A stretch of DNA of 45,764 nt, from positions 1-45,764 of the forward strand of contig ASZI01000039.1 in assembly GCA_000416315.1 (NCBI GenBank). Direction: 5' to 3'. This DNA comes from Osedax symbiont Rs2. GTDB taxonomy: Bacteria > Pseudomonadota > Gammaproteobacteria > Pseudomonadales > Balneatricaceae. Positions 37,154 to 45,745 of the stretch are shown here, piece after piece. Below the pieces are notes generated by a model, which was not told the DNA's origin, ran no database searches, and worked only from the letters and a program-made list of their open reading frames with translations. Positions within the stretch are counted from its first letter, which is position 1, and each line of letters begins with the position of its first letter. Position numbers and translations under genes: made by a program.

Positions 37154-39003
37154 TCCCTGAGAATAACCTGCAGCAACTGTTAGACGCATTGCAGCAACAA
37201 CAGTTTATAAGAGTGATAGATCTAAAGTTCGCACAGTGGCTGGGGTTGCAGTTAGCAGATAGCTCCCAGAGTCAGCTATTACTCAGTGCGATTCTAAGTT
37301 GTGAATTGGGCGACGGCCATGTCTGCATTGAGTTAGATAATCTGGGGCAGATTATTGCGCATTGGCCGGATCCGTTAAAAGCTGCTGCACAGCGTTTGCT
37401 ATCAACAGAGCGCGTCTGTGACAGTGCGTTGTTAGATCAGTTACTGATAGGCGACGGCAGCAAATTGACACCGCTGGTGATAGATAATCGCAGACTTTAT
37501 CTGTATCGCTACTGGCAATACGAATGTAAAGTCGCAGCGAAATTATTGGCAGCGCCAACCGACAGCAATAAGCCTGTAGATGCGGTTTTTTTAAAAACGC
37601 AACTGGATAAATATTTTAGCAGTGCAGAGCAACCAGATTGGCAGCGTATAGCAGCAGCTATTACCACTAGCCATCCTTTAAGTATTATCAGTGGCGGGCC
37701 GGGGACCGGCAAGACCACTACTGTCACAAAGCTACTGGCCATCTATGTCGAAAGTCAATTGTTAGCGGGGCGACGTCCGCTGATTCAGTTGGCGGCCCCT
37801 ACCGGCAAAGCGGCGGCCAGGTTGTCTGAATCGATTGCCAACGCTAAACAAAAACTGCAGCTATCTGCAGAAGTCACCGCGTTGATCCCTGAGCAGGGAC
37901 AGACATTGCACCGGCTGTTGGGTACTAGAATGAACAGTAAAAAGTTTATCCACAATAGTGATAACCCACTGCAATTGGATTTACTGATTATAGATGAAGC
38001 ATCGATGATTGATCTGCCGATGATGGCGAGCATTGTTGACGCTCTCTCTAATCAAACCCGCTTAGTGCTGATAGGTGACAGAGATCAATTGGCTTCAGTA
38101 GAGGCGGGCAGCGGCTTAGGGGACATCTGTGCGGGGCCACAGCTAGCTTGTTATTCTAAAGCACAAAGCGAGTTGTTGGCGCAAAGTTGTGGCTTTAGCA
38201 ATGCACAATATTCAAAGTTTGCCTTTGCCGATCGTTTAGCTTTTTTGCAAAAAAGTTATAGGTTTTCTGCCGATAGTGGCATAGGTGCTCTGGCAACAGC
38301 CTGTAATAATGGCGATGTCGAGAAAGTAGAACAAGTTCTGTGCGCCAATTATGCAGACCTTGAAGTATTAGTTCCCAGTAGCAGTGCCCAGCATAGGCTA
38401 GAAAATATTTTAACCGGCTACAGCGATTATATAAGCCTGATGCAGTCTAATTGCTTTGCAGCCGATCAGCTATTAAAGACCTTTGGTCAGTTTCAGGTAC
38501 TTTGTGCTTTAAGGGTCGGGGATTTTGGGGTCGAGAAGATCAACCTGCAACTAGAGCAATACTTTGAAAAAATGGCCATTAAAGAGGCCGATAACCGCTG
38601 GTATATAGGGCGTCCTATCATGGTGACCCGCAATGACAAGCAAATGCGTCTGTACAACGGTGACATCGGTATTGCCTGTATTGATCCGCAGACGAATCAG
38701 CTAAAGGTATGGTTTGAACAGGGGGGGGAGTTACGCGCTGTGTTGCCCTCTCGCCTGCCGCAACATGAAACAGTGTTTGCCATGACAGTGCATAAAAGTC
38801 AGGGCTCCGAGTTCGAACACGTGATGTTGTTATTGGCTCAATCTGCCAAAGTCATCAATAGAGAGCTAATTTATACCGCTATCACGAGGGCGAAATTACG
38901 TTTTAGTTTTTTTGGTTTAGTGCATCTATTGAAACAATCGGTTTCCAGAACCACACAGAGAAGCAGCGGTTTAGCGGCTAAAATTTGGCATAGCTCAGAG
39001 TAA
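37150..39003 (+). CDS. recD: Exodeoxyribonuclease V subunit alpha (RecD)
   Basis: The 5'-3' helicase subunit of RecBCD, which runs on the opposite strand to RecB and restrains RecA loading until Chi. Walker A is SGGPGTGKTTT at about residues 181-191, then APTGKAAARL, Walker B LLIIDEASMIDL, GDRDQLASVEAGS, and the C-terminal FAMTVHKSQGSEF with YTAITRAK. The 617 residues match E. coli RecD (608). GGAGGG lies just before the ATG, which overlaps the recB stop. It is the last gene of the recCBD operon, with a terminator 11 bases after the stop. Confidence 0.97.
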   Translation: MIPENNLQQLLDALQQQQFIRVIDLKFAQWLGLQLADSSQSQLLLSAILSCELGDGHVCIELDNLGQIIAHWPDPLKAAAQRLLSTERVCDSALLDQLLIGDGSKLTPLVIDNRRLYLYRYWQYECKVAAKLLAAPTDSNKPVDAVFLKTQLDKYFSSAEQPDWQRIAAAITTSHPLSIISGGPGTGKTTTVTKLLAIYVESQLLAGRRPLIQLAAPTGKAAARLSESIANAKQKLQLSAEVTALIPEQGQTLHRLLGTRMNSKKFIHNSDNPLQLDLLIIDEASMIDLPMMASIVDALSNQTRLVLIGDRDQLASVEAGSGLGDICAGPQLACYSKAQSELLAQSCGFSNAQYSKFAFADRLAFLQKSYRFSADSGIGALATACNNGDVEKVEQVLCANYADLEVLVPSSSAQHRLENILTGYSDYISLMQSNCFAADQLLKTFGQFQVLCALRVGDFGVEKINLQLEQYFEKMAIKEADNRWYIGRPIMVTRNDKQMRLYNGDIGIACIDPQTNQLKVWFEQGGELRAVLPSRLPQHETVFAMTVHKSQGSEFEHVMLLLAQSAKVINRELIYTAITRAKLRFSFFGLVHLLKQSVSRTTQRSSGLAAKIWHSSE

Positions 39004-39013
39004 TAGGCATAAA

Positions 39014-39034
39014 AAAAGCGCGGTTAGCGCTTTT
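39014..39034. terminator. Terminator after recD
   Basis: AAAAGCGC (39014-39021) and GCGCTTTT (39027-39034) form a stem with a GGTTA loop, bounded by A and T runs on either side. It can act in both directions. Confidence 0.85.
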
Positions 39035-39054
39035 AAATTATTTGCAGATTTACC

Positions 39055-39187
39055 TTAATCTCTGCGCCTTGCAAGAGGTTTCTCAACTTTGATTTTAATA
39101 GGTTGCATTTTAGGTCGAGGAGAAAATACATGTCGACCCAGCACTAGTATCACAGCAAGTAGGCATAGGGTAATAATCGTTAACATT
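39055..39187 (-). pseudogene. Possible frameshifted small membrane-protein gene
   Basis: On the minus strand an ATG at 39187, preceded by GAGAG at about 10 bases, opens a 25-codon frame. If one A of the AAA at codons 2-3 is removed, the reading becomes a 43-residue peptide: MLTIITLCLLAVILVLGRH followed by a basic tail ending KPLARRRD. Its stop at 39055 is just before the bidirectional recD terminator. A hydrophobic helix plus basic tail, an RBS and a terminator suggest a small gene with a one-base shift or sequencing error. Chance is possible. Confidence 0.3.
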
Positions 39188-39862
39188 GTCTGTATCTCTC
39201 TATAATTAAGGTTTTCGCCAGTGCTTACACTCTAGACGTTTAAGTGTTGAAGGACAAGCAACATCAGTAGATTAGGGCTTTTTCTCAGCAAAATATTTTA
39301 AACAGTGAATAGCTCTTAATCACTAAAATAACTTTAGATGCTTTCTGGCGTTTATGCCAGGGGATAATTCATACAAGAGTTTAGTTTTAAGTTATTTTAG
39401 TTAGAGAGTTAGATAGCTAGATAGTTAGCTGCCAGCAACATTGTGATCCAACTACCCGTTGTATTAATCTATGCAGTGCTGGCAGAAAACTTATGCAGTT
39501 AAAGTGTACAGCTTAAGTATTTTCTTTCGTTATCCCCAGATAGTGTGGATAACTTTGTAGACAGTTTAATTGGAGGCGCTGTAAGCCTTGTAAAACGGGG
39601 CTTTCAGCGATTTGTGTCTAAATTGATCAGTGCTATTTGTCACTGCGATGATTCTCTGCTGTCAATACTTGACTCGCTCTTTTTCAATAAAAATTTGATC
39701 ATAATTGATCTTAAACATACTGTTAATTAATACAGTGGTTTTTGATAAATTGATCCCTAACCTTGTATTAGCATCGCTATTGCCAATTGCCCAGTAGCTA
39801 GATAGATTTTAATCCGTGCAACTGGGTATGGGGGCTGGGACAAATGTAGCCAATTGGATTGA
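39188..39862. other. Long AT-rich intergenic region with inverted repeat, DnaA-box pair and GATC sites
   Basis: No gene is convincing in these 675 bases. CTGCCAGCA (39429-39437) is inverted as TGCTGGCAG (39477-39485). TTATCCCCA (39530-39538), one mismatch from a DnaA box, faces TGTGGATAA (39544-39552), a perfect reversed DnaA box. Four GATC sites follow in AT-rich DNA at 39625, 39697, 39707 and 39752. A short hairpin, CTGGCG/TGCCAG, occurs near 39350. This resembles a DnaA-binding locus, but dnaA, dnaN and gidA are absent. Confidence 0.4.
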
Positions 39863-40507
39863 TTATTGAGCCAGTTTAGATATTTTTAAAGCCCGTTGTA
39901 GTACTTGTAAGCCATCCTTTGCGCTCAGTTGCTCATCTTCGAGAACCCGGCACTGATAAGGGTTGTTGAACAGCTGTTTAATTTCTGTTAACGGCACTGA
40001 AAATGGCGGGCCGCTTCTGCGCTGCTGATCGTATTCTCTGCTAATCATCAGTATTGGGGTGTCACTGGGGATGATTGCGAGCAGCTGGTTAATATAGGAA
40101 GGTCGATTAAAAGCTTCTATAGCTATAATTGCGGCACGATCAAATACCAACTTACAATCTTTTAAATCTAAGGCCGTCAAATCCATATAGTCCCCTTGAT
40201 ATAAAGTGATATGTTCAGAGCGATAGATATTAAAATTGTTGTTAGAGGAGCGCTTAAAGTCAATCTCGGACTCTGTGAAAAAATCTTGGATAGCTATTTC
40301 TGAGAGCTCAACGCCTATCACTTTAAAGCCTTGCTCAATACACCATTGCATATCGTAGCTTTTTCCACACAGTGGAAAGAAAATGCTATCGCCGCTGGCT
40401 AAAGAAAATTGCTGGATATATTTTTCCAGGAACTTATTCACTTTGCCCTCGTGAAAACGGATTCTATTATCGGTCCAACACTTATGCCAATTTATAATTT
40501 GTTTCAT
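39863..40507 (-). CDS. tpm: Thiopurine S-methyltransferase
   Basis: A SAM-dependent methyltransferase of 214 residues in the TPMT family, which in bacteria also methylates selenium and tellurium oxyanions. Recognisable segments are the WHKCWTDNRIRFHEGKVN start, the FFPLCGKSYDMQWCIEQGFKVIGVELSEIA SAM-binding region (in two parts, residues ~43-72), and YQGDYMDL and VFDRAAIIAI. The size matches the family (about 217). It is monocistronic, divergent from mscS across a 301-base region with repeated palindromes. The physiological substrate is uncertain. Confidence 0.93.
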   Translation of the reverse strand: MKQIINWHKCWTDNRIRFHEGKVNKFLEKYIQQFSLASGDSIFFPLCGKSYDMQWCIEQGFKVIGVELSEIAIQDFFTESEIDFKRSSNNNFNIYRSEHITLYQGDYMDLTALDLKDCKLVFDRAAIIAIEAFNRPSYINQLLAIIPSDTPILMISREYDQQRRSGPPFSVPLTEIKQLFNNPYQCRVLEDEQLSAKDGLQVLQRALKISKLAQ

Positions 40508-40604
40508 CTGTTTATCTTGTCTGGGAAAAATAGCAACAGCTTAACCTATTGATTGGCGATCTACATCGGGGTCGGGCATTCTAATCTGTTATTGCCCATG
40601 ACAG

Positions 40605-40662
40605 CTATCTGTAATCTATTACAGACAAAGCTGGTATCTGTAGTCGATTACAGACAAAGCTG
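40605..40662. promoter_or_regulatory. Two 29-bp direct repeats, each with an 18-bp palindrome
   Basis: The units 40605-40633 and 40634-40662 are near identical (TATCTGTA...ATTACAGACAAAGCTG). Each contains a dyad: TCTGTAATCTATTACAGA at 40608-40625 (perfect outside the central CT) and TCTGTAGTCGATTACAGA at 40637-40654. The layout, with a 29-base spacing between dyads in the tpm/mscS divergent gap, looks like a tandem operator for a dimeric regulator. Confidence 0.65.
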
Positions 40663-40732
40663 ACTTATCGCTTACCAACAGCCTTAGGTTATTGAAAAAG
40701 AATTATTTAAAAGCATTAATCACTGATTTGCA

Positions 40733-40762
40733 TTGCTGCAATTTGTCGCAAACGTTTATAAT
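40733..40762 (+). promoter_or_regulatory. Candidate sigma70 promoter of mscS
   Basis: TTGCTG (40733-40738) and TATAAT (40757-40762) are separated by 18 bases, 47 bases before the mscS ATG, and lie downstream of the paired palindromes. Confidence 0.45.
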
Positions 40763-40808
40763 TTGGCGGGAAACTGCAGTAACTACTTTAAAAGGAGAGT
40801 AATAGATT

Positions 40809-41600
40809 ATGTTTGATCAGTACGTACTACCTTGGATCGTCAATATCGCCCTGGCAATTGCCATCTTTGTCATTGGTAAAATTGTCATAAAGATGATTAT
40901 TGGCTTAGTGCGCAAGGTTTTAAATCGTTCAAAAATGGATGATATGTTAGTTAACTTCATATTGTCTATCGCAAACGCCGTGTTATTACTGGTAGTGATG
41001 GTGGCTGCTCTTGATCAGTTGGGGGTTGATACTACATCATTGATTGCCATTGTCGGCGCAGCGGGATTGGCGATCGGCTTGTCGCTGCAGGATTCGCTGA
41101 AGAACTTTGCCGCCGGCGTGATGCTACTACTGTTTAAACCTTTTAAAGAGGGGGATTTTGTTGAAGCTGCCGGTGTTTCAGGAGTGGTAGAAAATATCGC
41201 GATCTTTAACAGTATGATGCGCACTGGAGATAATCGCTCGGTTATCGTGCCTAATGGTGCTATCTATGGGGGGGTTATAGTTAATTACTCAGCCAGAGAA
41301 ACCCGTCGTGTTGATATGGTCTTTGGCATAGGCTACGAGGCAGATTTGCGTCAGGCAAAGCAGCTATTAGCGGATATAATCGCTGAAGATGAGCGTGTCT
41401 TAACAGAGCCGGGTACAGTGATTGCAGTCTCAGAACTGGCCGACAGCAGTGTTAATTTTATTGTCAGACCTTGGGTTAACAGCGCGGATTATTGGGTGGT
41501 ACTCTGGGACACCACCGAAAAAGTTAAGCTTAGATTCGATGAAGCAGGCATCAGTATTCCCTACCCGCAAATGGATGTGCATCTGCACAAGCAAGATTAA
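40809..41600 (+). CDS. mscS: Small-conductance mechanosensitive channel
   Basis: A 263-residue MscS channel, an inner-membrane heptamer that opens under membrane tension to release solutes in osmotic downshock. Three N-terminal transmembrane segments are seen. The pore helix TM3 is the Gly/Ala-rich GAAGLAIGLSLQDSLKNFAAG (about residues 79-99), followed by LLFKPFKEGDFVEAAG and the beta domain with VPNGAIYGGVIVNYS. It is a little shorter than E. coli MscS (286) at both ends. AAGGAG lies about 10 bases before the ATG. A strong terminator follows. Confidence 0.95.
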   Translation: MFDQYVLPWIVNIALAIAIFVIGKIVIKMIIGLVRKVLNRSKMDDMLVNFILSIANAVLLLVVMVAALDQLGVDTTSLIAIVGAAGLAIGLSLQDSLKNFAAGVMLLLFKPFKEGDFVEAAGVSGVVENIAIFNSMMRTGDNRSVIVPNGAIYGGVIVNYSARETRRVDMVFGIGYEADLRQAKQLLADIIAEDERVLTEPGTVIAVSELADSSVNFIVRPWVNSADYWVVLWDTTEKVKLRFDEAGISIPYPQMDVHLHKQD

Positions 41601-41627
41601 TAACCTAGCTTAAAAAGATAATCACAT

Positions 41628-41656
41628 ATCCCTGGAGCGTATCCGGGGATTTTTTT
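41628..41656 (+). terminator. Intrinsic terminator of mscS
   Basis: ATCCC-T-GGA pairs with TCC-G-GGGAT around GCGTA (41628-41650), then six T bases follow. Confidence 0.88.
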
Positions 41657-41711
41657 GCCTTTAAAAAGTTAAAAAGTTAAGCTGTGTGTACACACAGAAG
41701 AGGTTTTTGTT

Positions 41712-41990
41712 TTGTTTATATCTTCACTTGCCAGTGGCCTAAATAAGCTGTTGAAGAACTTAATGTTGTTATTGATAAAAGTTTATCAATATGCGATCAG
41801 TCCACTGTTGGGCAACAATTGTCGCTTTTACCCCAGTTGCTCTAGCTATACCCAAGAGGCGATTGAGCTGCACGGTCCGTTAAAGGGGGTAGCATTAGGG
41901 GGGAGAAGAATTCTTAAGTGTCATCCCTACCATGAGGGCGGGGTAGATTTAGTGCCTGAACCTACAAGTAACAAGCCAGAGAGTCATTAA
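41712..41990 (+). CDS. yidD: Membrane protein insertion efficiency factor YidD
   Basis: A small membrane-associated protein of 92 residues that assists YidC-dependent insertion. The family core [26 protein letters not shown] is seen across residues 22-47, with the conserved cysteines and [15 protein letters not shown]. The TTG at 41712 has AGAGG 8 bases upstream. The ATG at 41763 ([14 protein letters not shown]) would give a 75-residue form that is closer to many family members. It normally sits between rnpA and yidC by rpmH. Here it lies alone between mscS and mqo, so this copy is displaced or additional. Confidence 0.93.
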   Translation: MFISSLASGLNKLLKNLMLLLIKVYQYAISPLLGNNCRFYPSCSSYTQEAIELHGPLKGVALGGRRILKCHPYHEGGVDLVPEPTSNKPESH

Positions 41991-42027
41991 TCTTTGTCGT
42001 TAGTCACTGACCGGCACTGTAAACAGC

Positions 42028-42065
42028 CATCAGCTATATTACTAGCAATGTTAATATAGCTGATG
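42028..42065. terminator. 14-bp perfect inverted repeat between convergent yidD and mqo
   Basis: CATCAGCTATATTA (42028-42041) is exactly inverted as TAATATAGCTGATG (42052-42065), with a 10-nt loop. It lies between two convergent stops. No U-run is present, so it is a hairpin of termination or stabilising type rather than a classical terminator. Confidence 0.6.
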
Positions 42066-42080
42066 ATCACATCGCTTAGA

Positions 42081-43562
42081 CTAATCGAGCAGTTTCAGGG
42101 TCGTTTGTGTATATTGGCGAACTCTTTTAGCAAGTTCTGCATCATCGATCAATGATTCACCGTAAGAGGGGATCATCTCTTTTAGCTTTTTCTTCCAGTC
42201 ATCATTGTCCAATTGAGCACTGAAACAGCGCTCGATGACATCGACCATGGTAGGTACGGCAGTTGAGGCTCCTGGGGATGCACCTAACAGGGCTGCTAAA
42301 GTACCGTCTGTCGAGGAGACTATCTCAGTGCCAAATTCCAGTTTACCGACACCTTGGTCATTCTTCTTGATAATTTGCACTCTTTGACCTGCATTTGCCA
42401 GCGACCAGTCATTGTCTTTAGCCTGGGGATAAAACTCTCGCAACGCATCCATTCTTTCAGTATCAGACTGAAAAACTTCACTGATCAGGTACTTGGTTAA
42501 ATCCATATTTTTCATACCGACAGATAACATAGGTTTGATGTTATCCATCTTGATACTACCGAGCAGATCCATGACAGATCCTTTCTTCAAAAATTTGGTA
42601 GTAAATCCGGCAAAGGGGCCAAACAGTAGGGCTTCCGTATCGCCGATATTACGTGTATCCAGATGCGGCACCGACATAGGAGGTGCGCCAATAGCTGCTT
42701 TACCGTAAACTTTAGCGTGATGCTGGCTGACTATAACTGGATTGGTACAAACCAGCCATTGACCTGTGACGGGAAAACCTCCGTAGCCATCGCACTCGGG
42801 AATTCCGGATTTTTGCAGTAGTGGTAGTGCTCCACCTCCGGCGCCTAAGAATACAAATTTGGCTTCGACAGCAAAGGCATTTTTGCCTTGAGGATCAAGG
42901 GTTACTTTCCAGCTACCATCTTCTAGCTGGTCGAGATCTTCTACAGAGTGTCCAACCATTAGCTCAAAATCATCTTGTTTTGCCAGCTGGGCAATCATAC
43001 TGCGGGCGATGGCACCGAAATCAACATCGCTACCGTGTTCTACTTTAGTGGCGGCGATGGGGATACCTTCTTCGCGACCGCGCATCACTAGGGGTACCCA
43101 CTGCTCTACTGTTTCTTTAGACTCGGTAAACTCCATGCCCTGAAAGAGGTGGTGAGCACTCATTTTTTCGAAGCGGTTGCGCAAAAACTTTACATTCTCT
43201 TCGCCCCAGACAAAACTTTTGTGCGGCGTGCGATTAATAAACGATTCGGCTTGCGGCAGTTTTCCCTGTTCTACCAGATAGCTCCAAAACTGTAGCGAAA
43301 CCTCAAACTGTGCATTGATAGATAATGCTTTAGAGATGTCAATGTCACCATTTTCGTCTTCAGAGGTGTAGTTTAATTCGCAGTAGGCAGCGTGACCGGT
43401 GCCGGCATTATTCCAGCCGTCGGTACTTTCGTTAGCCACGTGCTTTAAGCGCTCTACAATTCCTATGTTGAGTTTGGGATCTAGTTCTTTAAGCAAGGTG
43501 CCTAAGGTGGCGCTCATTGCTCCAGCACCCACTAATAACACATCGAATTTTTTGTTAGACAT
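42081..43562 (-). CDS. mqo: Malate:quinone oxidoreductase
   Basis: A peripheral membrane FAD enzyme that oxidises malate to oxaloacetate and passes electrons to quinone, a TCA-cycle step parallel to NAD-malate dehydrogenase. The FAD-binding start is VLLVGAGAMSATLGTLL (residues 8-24), then the family signatures NNAGTGHAAYCELNYT, HGSDVDFGAI, VFLGAGGGALPLLQKSGI and ALLGASPGASTAV near the C-terminus. The 493 residues match the family. GAGGTGAGAG precedes the ATG at 43562. It is monocistronic, with a 779-base upstream region. Confidence 0.97.
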   Translation of the reverse strand: MSNKKFDVLLVGAGAMSATLGTLLKELDPKLNIGIVERLKHVANESTDGWNNAGTGHAAYCELNYTSEDENGDIDISKALSINAQFEVSLQFWSYLVEQGKLPQAESFINRTPHKSFVWGEENVKFLRNRFEKMSAHHLFQGMEFTESKETVEQWVPLVMRGREEGIPIAATKVEHGSDVDFGAIARSMIAQLAKQDDFELMVGHSVEDLDQLEDGSWKVTLDPQGKNAFAVEAKFVFLGAGGGALPLLQKSGIPECDGYGGFPVTGQWLVCTNPVIVSQHHAKVYGKAAIGAPPMSVPHLDTRNIGDTEALLFGPFAGFTTKFLKKGSVMDLLGSIKMDNIKPMLSVGMKNMDLTKYLISEVFQSDTERMDALREFYPQAKDNDWSLANAGQRVQIIKKNDQGVGKLEFGTEIVSSTDGTLAALLGASPGASTAVPTMVDVIERCFSAQLDNDDWKKKLKEMIPSYGESLIDDAELAKRVRQYTQTTLKLLD

Positions 43563-44341
43563 CGCTCTCTCACCTCTTAAGTTTCATCTGTAATGAAACA
43601 TATTTATGCCGAGTAACTACTAGCTAGTTAACTGTGTAAGCTAAATGCAGCTAGAGGTTTGTTAAATAAGTTGCTATAGCATGATGTATTAGACTTTTTA
43701 TCTAATAATTGCAGTGCTTAGAGCCATTTTCTACAGGTCTGCTATGTTTCCGATTTCTTTCGGATAAACAAAGCAAATGAAGTTTTATTCAAAAAGTTAA
43801 AGTGCAGGATAATTGCATGTTTTTTACGTATAAAAACTATGTATTTTGTAAATTATAGCTTACAGGCCTGCATTATATTGCCAGAGCAGCAAATTGAAAG
43901 GTCTATGTGATAATTACCGACTAAAGTTGCACATAATGTAACAGCCAAAGTATCAACAAAAGTGACCGCTAATCCAGACAGTACAGCTCGCTTGCTGCTG
44001 TTATTATAGCGGGTGATTTGGCTCTCCTCCAATTCCGCCCACTGCTCCTAGCAGCGCTAGCTGCTTATGCTGATAATCACCGCGATTGCATAGAGCTTGC
44101 TAGGTTGTGCTATAACTAATATATTGAGTGTGGATGAATCTATTTTGCATAACACATTCAATGTATTAATAATTAATCTATATTGCTGCCATTTATAGAG
44201 TCAAAATTTATTACAGATTGCAGCTGTTACAAAAACCGTTGTAGAAAATATGCTTAGCTATGGAGTCGTTATCTATCCATATATAGCAATCTTAAGTAGC
44301 AGCAGGTTGTTTGCCTAGGAATATTTTCAGGGAGTTCAGTG
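43563..44341. other. Long intergenic region between mqo and ppnN
   Basis: 779 AT-rich bases between divergent mqo and ppnN, expected to hold both promoters. A near-palindrome AGCAGCGCTAGCTGCT lies around 44054-44069. I find no credible small gene, RNA gene or strong promoter pair. GGAG about 7 bases before the ppnN ATG is its ribosome-binding site. Confidence 0.45.
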
Positions 44342-45712
44342 ATGACAACACAACAATTTATTAGCGCCGATACCAAGCCATTAGGTAGCTTAAAAATCCT
44401 CTCTCCGTTTGAAGTGGCAAAGCTTCAAGAGGGAACTAATACCAATAGTCTATACCGGATATTTCGCCAGTGCTCGCTGGCCGTGCTTAATACAGGTAGT
44501 ACTGTGGACAGTACTAGTGATGTACTGCAGATGTTTAAAGACTTCGACATAGAAATTGAACAAAAACACCAAGGTGTGATGTTAAAATTGATCAACGCCC
44601 CAACCAATGCATTTGTCGATGGGGAAGTCATTTTAGGCATACGTGAACATCTGTTTTCGGTACTCAGAGATCTGCTCTATATTGGCGCTCAGTTAGATAA
44701 AAATACTGCAGATCTATCCCCAGGCGATAACATGACTAATACGGTGTTTAATATTTTGCGCCATGGCGATGCCATAAAGCCAAACGTTAAACCGAATTTG
44801 GTGGTCTGCTGGGGAGGGCACTCCATTGGGCGCCGCGAGTATGAGTATTCCAAGCTAGTAGGTTATGAACTGGGACTTCGAGGGTTGAACATTTGTACCG
44901 GGTGTGGGCCAGGTGCGATGAAGGGGCCGATGAAAGGCGCGACCATAGCCCATGCTAAACAACGTATAAAAGACGCCAGATATATAGGTTTAACTGAGCC
45001 GGGTATCATTGCCGCTGAATCACCTAACCCGATTGTTAATGAGCTGATTATCTTTCCCGATATAGAGAAAAGGTTAGAAGCTTTTGTGCGTCTGGGTCAC
45101 GGTATTATTGTTTTTCCAGGCGGCGCTGGTACTGCAGAAGAGATTTTGTATATGTTGGGAATATTACTGCATCCCAAAAACAAAGACATCCCCTTCCCGT
45201 TAATCTTTAGTGGACCGGCGGGCTCACAGGCATATTTTGAACAAGTGGATGCCTTTATCAAGGCGACTATTGGTGAACGGGCCAGTCACAAGTATCAGAT
45301 AATAGTTGATGACCCACAGGCGGTGGCACTGGCGATGAAGTCGAGTATGGAAGCTGTCTATCAGTACCGAAAAGATAACAGTGAATCTTTCCACTTTAAC
45401 TGGCAGTTGTATATCCCGGTAGAATTTCAGATTCCTTTTGAGCCGACACATCAGGCGATGGCTGAGCTGAATTTACACAGCGATCAGCAGGACTACATTT
45501 TAGCGGCGCAATTGCGCAGGGCCTTATCCGGCATTGTTGCAGGTAATGTCAAAGCCCCGGCAGTTAAGGCCATTGCCGAGCATGGACCGTTTCATTTATC
45601 AGGCGACAGCCAGTTGATGGACAAACTGGATAAATTGCTCAGTGCTTTTGTCAGCCAAAAACGCATGAAAATAGATCATGAAAAATACGTGCCCTGTTAT
45701 AAATTGGTATGA
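44342..45712 (+). CDS. ppnN: Nucleotide 5'-monophosphate nucleosidase (PpnN/YgdH, LOG family)
   Basis: A 456-residue cytoplasmic enzyme that cleaves purine and pyrimidine nucleoside monophosphates to base and ribose 5-phosphate. In E. coli it is bound and stimulated by (p)ppGpp. The Rossmann-like core has CWGGHSIGRREYEYSK and GLNICTGCGPGAMKGPMKGA. The LOG motif PGGAGTAEEILYMLG follows. The N-terminal domain (about 140 residues) and the C-terminal extension agree with E. coli PpnN (454). A GTG one codon upstream is in frame, but ATG 44342 with GGAG 7 bases before is preferred. Confidence 0.95.
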   Translation: MTTQQFISADTKPLGSLKILSPFEVAKLQEGTNTNSLYRIFRQCSLAVLNTGSTVDSTSDVLQMFKDFDIEIEQKHQGVMLKLINAPTNAFVDGEVILGIREHLFSVLRDLLYIGAQLDKNTADLSPGDNMTNTVFNILRHGDAIKPNVKPNLVVCWGGHSIGRREYEYSKLVGYELGLRGLNICTGCGPGAMKGPMKGATIAHAKQRIKDARYIGLTEPGIIAAESPNPIVNELIIFPDIEKRLEAFVRLGHGIIVFPGGAGTAEEILYMLGILLHPKNKDIPFPLIFSGPAGSQAYFEQVDAFIKATIGERASHKYQIIVDDPQAVALAMKSSMEAVYQYRKDNSESFHFNWQLYIPVEFQIPFEPTHQAMAELNLHSDQQDYILAAQLRRALSGIVAGNVKAPAVKAIAEHGPFHLSGDSQLMDKLDKLLSAFVSQKRMKIDHEKYVPCYKLV

Positions 45713-45745
45713 ATGAATCTTAGCCTAGTGTGACGAGCGAAGGTA

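Noticed and set aside
39545-39730. 61-codon plus-strand frame starting GTG in the DnaA-box region
   Set aside because: There is no RBS, the start lies inside a DnaA-box-like site, and the sequence has no family resemblance; better explained as AT-rich intergenic DNA.
39188-39862. Chromosomal replication origin
   Set aside because: Only two DnaA boxes are seen and none of dnaA, dnaN, rpmH or gidA is adjacent; kept only as a candidate DnaA-binding locus.
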